NCBI RefSeq assembly: GCF_024734405.1
Contig: NZ_CP059556.1
Location: 3,596,001 to 3,660,000 of the forward strand
DNA from: Saccharopolyspora gregorii
GTDB taxonomy: Bacteria; Actinomycetota; Actinomycetes; Mycobacteriales; Pseudonocardiaceae
Length of the DNA stretch: 64,000 nt
Reading direction: 5' to 3'
Below are positions 62,016-64,000 of the stretch, in pieces. Below the pieces are notes generated by a model. It worked only from the letters and a program-made list of their open reading frames with translations, ran no database searches and was not told where the DNA came from. The first letter of the stretch is position 1. Each line of letters starts with the position of its first letter. Position numbers and translations under genes: made by a program.

Positions 62016-62399
62016 TCAGTCGGACTCGTGCAGTTCCAACATGGGCGAGCGACCGATCATCAGATTCCGTACCGCGCCGTCGGCTCCGAGCCGGGCCGCC
62101 GCGACGAAGGTCGACTCGAACACCTCACCGCGCCTGGTCTCACCGAGCACGAGTTCGTCGTGGCCATCGGCGCTCGCCGACACCACGTGGTGCGTGAGCA
62201 CCCCCTTTTCGCGTTGCCGCAGATAGCCCTCGAGCGCCTCACGGTCGCCCGCGAAGTCCGTCGCCTGCCCCGCGCCCGTGCCGAACACGATCGAGAACCT
62301 GAAATCCGGCGCGATCAGGTCGAGGATGCCTTCGGGGTGGTCGGAGTCGATCAGCGCGAACCACCGGGTCAGCGTGGGAGCACCTGCCGTGGACGTCAC
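62016..62399 (-). CDS. SnoaL-like (NTF2-fold) protein
   Basis: 127-aa protein with the cone-shaped NTF2/SnoaL pattern: LTRWFALIDSDHPEGILDLI, then APDFRFSIVFGTG and a C-terminal strand GAVRNLMIGRSPMLEL. GTG 62399 overlaps the stop of the upstream paralogue by four bases. Such pairs often act as isomerases, dehydratases or hydrolases for polycyclic or steroid-like molecules (ketosteroid isomerase shares the fold), but no catalytic Asp/Tyr set could be assigned. Confidence 0.7.
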   Translation of the reverse strand: MTSTAGAPTLTRWFALIDSDHPEGILDLIAPDFRFSIVFGTGAGQATDFAGDREALEGYLRQREKGVLTHHVVSASADGHDELVLGETRRGEVFESTFVAAARLGADGAVRNLMIGRSPMLELHESD

Positions 62400-62758
62400 G
62401 CCGCCTCCTCGGGGAGCAGGGAGAACGTCGGGTGGAAGAAGGACTGGTAGCGGGCCAGTTTCCCGCCGGGCGAGACCACACCCGCAGAGGCGAACGAACC
62501 GGTGGGCTTCTCCTCCGGTCCTTCGACGACCACGCCGTAGACCATCTCCAGCTCGCCGTCCCGGGTGGACCTGAGAACGCGGTGCTTGCGCCCGACCGCC
62601 GGGCGGCCCGAGATGTAGGAGGCGAGGTCCTCCAGGCCGCGGCCGGAGACCTCGTTGCCCGGCAATGCGAGCAGGAACTCGATATCGGACTCCACCAGCT
62701 CCAGCCCGCTCAACGGATCCGGGCCGTCCAGCCGTGCGAAGTAGTCTGAGATGAGCAC
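62396..62758 (-). CDS. SnoaL-like (NTF2-fold) protein, first gene of operon
   Basis: 120-aa protein. GTG 62758 (VLISDYFARLDGPDPLSGL) was preferred over GTG 62797 because AAGGAGGAG lies six bases before it. The helix-rich N-terminus followed by IEFLLALPGNEVSGRGLEDL and VVSPGGKLARYQSFF fits the NTF2/SnoaL fold. Coupled to a second, divergent paralogue by a GTGA overlap, suggesting a heteromer. An AGCTGAATTCAGTT operator lies about 95 bp upstream. Confidence 0.68.
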   Translation of the reverse strand: MLISDYFARLDGPDPLSGLELVESDIEFLLALPGNEVSGRGLEDLASYISGRPAVGRKHRVLRSTRDGELEMVYGVVVEGPEEKPTGSFASAGVVSPGGKLARYQSFFHPTFSLLPEEAA

Positions 62759-62852
62759 GTGCGGCTCCTCCTTGTCGCCGTTGACGAGGTGGTACACCAG
62801 CCGGAACGAGATCGGCCACTGGATGGATCACTCGGCCCGCTCGACAACTAAG

Positions 62853-62866
62853 CTGAATTCAGTTCG
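62853..62866. promoter_or_regulatory. AGCTGAATTCAGTT operator upstream of the SnoaL operon
   Basis: Differs from the perfect palindrome at 59242 by one base. It is about 95 bp upstream of the first SnoaL-like gene and is probably the binding site of the TetR encoded at 63140-63766. Confidence 0.65.
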
Positions 62867-63139
62867 CTCCGTCTGACGCTAGCGCTCCCCCAAACACGCC
62901 GCAAGACTCAAAATCGCCCAGCCGCGGAGAAGGCGTCGGAACAGGACGGAGCTCCCCGCGCGGACGTCGGAGTCGACGCGCGGGGAGCGCACGGATACCG
63001 CTACTCACAGCGGGTACCGGTTCGATGGAAAGGTGACGCGGCGACCGTTCAGGGCCGCGAGGACGAGGGGTCGGAGATCAGTGGTGAACGCGGACGGCGC
63101 GCACCGCCGCGACGGCCGCACGGCGCACGCGGCGCGCGG
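62867..63139. other. Intergenic region without a recognised gene
   Basis: Lies between the SnoaL operon promoter and the stop of the TetR gene. Short arginine-rich frames are present but none resembles a protein. No RNA gene or strong hairpin was noticed. Confidence 0.4.
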
Positions 63140-63766
63140 TCACGGTGTCACGATGCGCACGCAGCAGTGGGTCACCAGCTCGCAGATCGCATCGAGACCG
63201 GTCTCCCCACCGGGTCGGTACCAGCGCCACACGGCGACGATCGTGCCCAGGAGCGTGCGCGCCAACAGCTGCGGATCACGGCGCGCGAACTCACCGGAAT
63301 CCATTCCCTGGCGGAGCAGCTCCGTCCAGTTCCGCTCGATCCTGGCGACCAGTTCCCGGCACGCCAGCCGCTCGGCCTCCTCCCGCTCCGAGCTGCGCTC
63401 GCTGACCAGCAACGCGATGTTGGCCTGCAGGATCCGGTTCTGCCGCACTTCCAGATCGGAGATCTCGTAGGCGCTGCGCACCGCCCGGCGCAGCGCCTCG
63501 TGCGCGCTCGGCGCGTCCGCGGTCGCCGCGCGGAACGCCTCGTCCGAGTTGTGCAGGCCGATGCGCATCACCGTGAGCAGGCAATGCGCTTTCGACTCGA
63601 AGTAGTGGTACAGCGCGGTCTGGCCGATGCCGACGTGCTTGGCGATCTCCGACCACTTGGTGGCTTCGAAGCCGACCTCACCGAAATGTTCCACGGCAGC
63701 GCCCAAAATCGCCGCTCGCTTCGACCTGGGGCCGTCGTCGGCCTCCCGCAACGTCTCGACGCCCAC
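63140..63766 (-). CDS. TetR-family transcriptional regulator
   Basis: 208-aa regulator. HTH: FEATKWSEIAKHVGIGQTALYHYF, near residues 33-56; the rest is an all-helical ligand-binding domain ending VWRWYRPGGETGLDAICELV, a string reminiscent of KstR2-like regulators of CoA-ester catabolism. It lies beside the operon with the AGCTGAATTCAGTT operator and is the only regulator in the right-hand cluster, so it is the best candidate to bind all AACTGA-type sites. Its ligand may be a CoA thioester. Confidence 0.87.
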   Translation of the reverse strand: MGVETLREADDGPRSKRAAILGAAVEHFGEVGFEATKWSEIAKHVGIGQTALYHYFESKAHCLLTVMRIGLHNSDEAFRAATADAPSAHEALRRAVRSAYEISDLEVRQNRILQANIALLVSERSSEREEAERLACRELVARIERNWTELLRQGMDSGEFARRDPQLLARTLLGTIVAVWRWYRPGGETGLDAICELVTHCCVRIVTP

Positions 63767-63812
63767 ACCTTTCCCTCCGTCGGTGAGGATCCAGCATAGA
63801 TGCCAACCGATG

Positions 63813-64000
63813 TCAGTTCACGAGGGATCCGGCCGCGGCGCGCCGCCCGAACACGATCGCCGGTGCCAGTCCCCCGGCGTAGGCGCGCTCGTACAGGCCA
63901 CCGATGTCCGCACCTGCCGCGAACAGGCCCGGGATCGGCGCACCGCTCGACGACAGGACCCGCGCCTGCGGGTCTATCCGGACACCGGTGAACGGGAACG
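63813..64000 (-). CDS. FAD-dependent dehydrogenase, C-terminal end (partial)
   Basis: The last 62 codons of a leftward gene that enters from the right edge. FPFTGVRIDPQARVLSSSG, then PIPGLFAAGADIGGLYE and YAGGLAPAIVFGRRAA, are the C-terminal FAD-binding signature of the fumarate reductase/KstD/TcuA group. The stop TGA is at 63813-63815, 46 bases upstream of the TetR start. Whether it is a ketosteroid dehydrogenase cannot be told from the tail. Confidence 0.75.
   Translation of the reverse strand, partial: FPFTGVRIDPQARVLSSSGAPIPGLFAAGADIGGLYERAYAGGLAPAIVFGRRAAAGSLVN

Noticed and set aside
1-64000. CRISPR arrays, rRNA genes, insertion sequences with transposases
   Set aside because: No regularly spaced repeats, rRNA segments or transposase-like proteins were noticed; the only recombinases are the two serine integrases.

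Overview
The window is GC-rich (roughly 70%), densely coded actinobacterial chromosome. It uses many GTG and TTG starts and has actinomycete-type steroid genes (KshA/KshB, HsaA-G, KstD), a phenylacetate operon and large serine recombinases. A Pseudonocardiales-type host (Saccharopolyspora or a relative) is my best guess; this is inference, because no rRNA or other phylogenetic marker is present.

Left flank (1-10.4 kb): the start of a phenylacetyl-CoA operon (paaZ, partial paaA), an ATP-grasp gene and a papain-like gene that each carry one disabling lesion, a small zinc-ribbon protein, a TetR/SDR divergent pair with two palindromic operators, and an M20 peptidase. It ends at tRNA-Leu(GAG).

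Island 1 (about 10.48-48.09 kb): the last 25 bp of the tRNA-Leu region (10455-10479) recur exactly at 48087-48111. A serine recombinase lies immediately inside the left copy, and a second serine recombinase lies immediately to the right of the right copy. This looks like two integrative elements stacked at one tRNA-Leu. No replication or conjugation genes are visible; the cargo is catabolic. It includes a Baeyer-Villiger monooxygenase with an esterase and SDRs, kshA/kshB, hsaA, hsaB, hsaC, hsaD, hsaE, hsaF and hsaG, one complete and one truncated kstD, a 3-alpha-HSD remnant, and a P450 with its ferredoxin, reductase, SDR and lactonase-like protein. IclR, TetR and double-MarR regulators follow. 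A 13-bp palindrome (CCCGCTCATCGGG and variants) sits before at least four of these transcription units. The right third of the island is a LacI-controlled glycoside module: MFS transporter, GH78 alpha-L-rhamnosidase, GH3 beta-glucosidase and SDR, plus a degraded second GH78 and a DegT-family enzyme whose Schiff-base lysine is histidine. My reading is that the island takes up a rhamnosylated or glucosylated steroid-like compound, removes the sugars, trims a two-carbon side chain and opens rings A/B.

Element 2 and right flank (48.1-64 kb): after recombinase 2 comes a decayed zone with a secreted GH18-like protein, a UDP-sugar dehydrogenase remnant, a Nudix pseudogene and an orphan ThiG-like protein. 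A second catabolic cluster follows: SDRs, MBL hydrolase, enoyl-CoA hydratase, thiolase, acyl-CoA ligase, EthD-like and SnoaL-like proteins, TetR, and the end of an FAD-dependent dehydrogenase. AACTGAATTCAGTT-type palindromes lie at its two promoter regions. No third att copy was seen, so the right end of element 2 is outside the window or lost.
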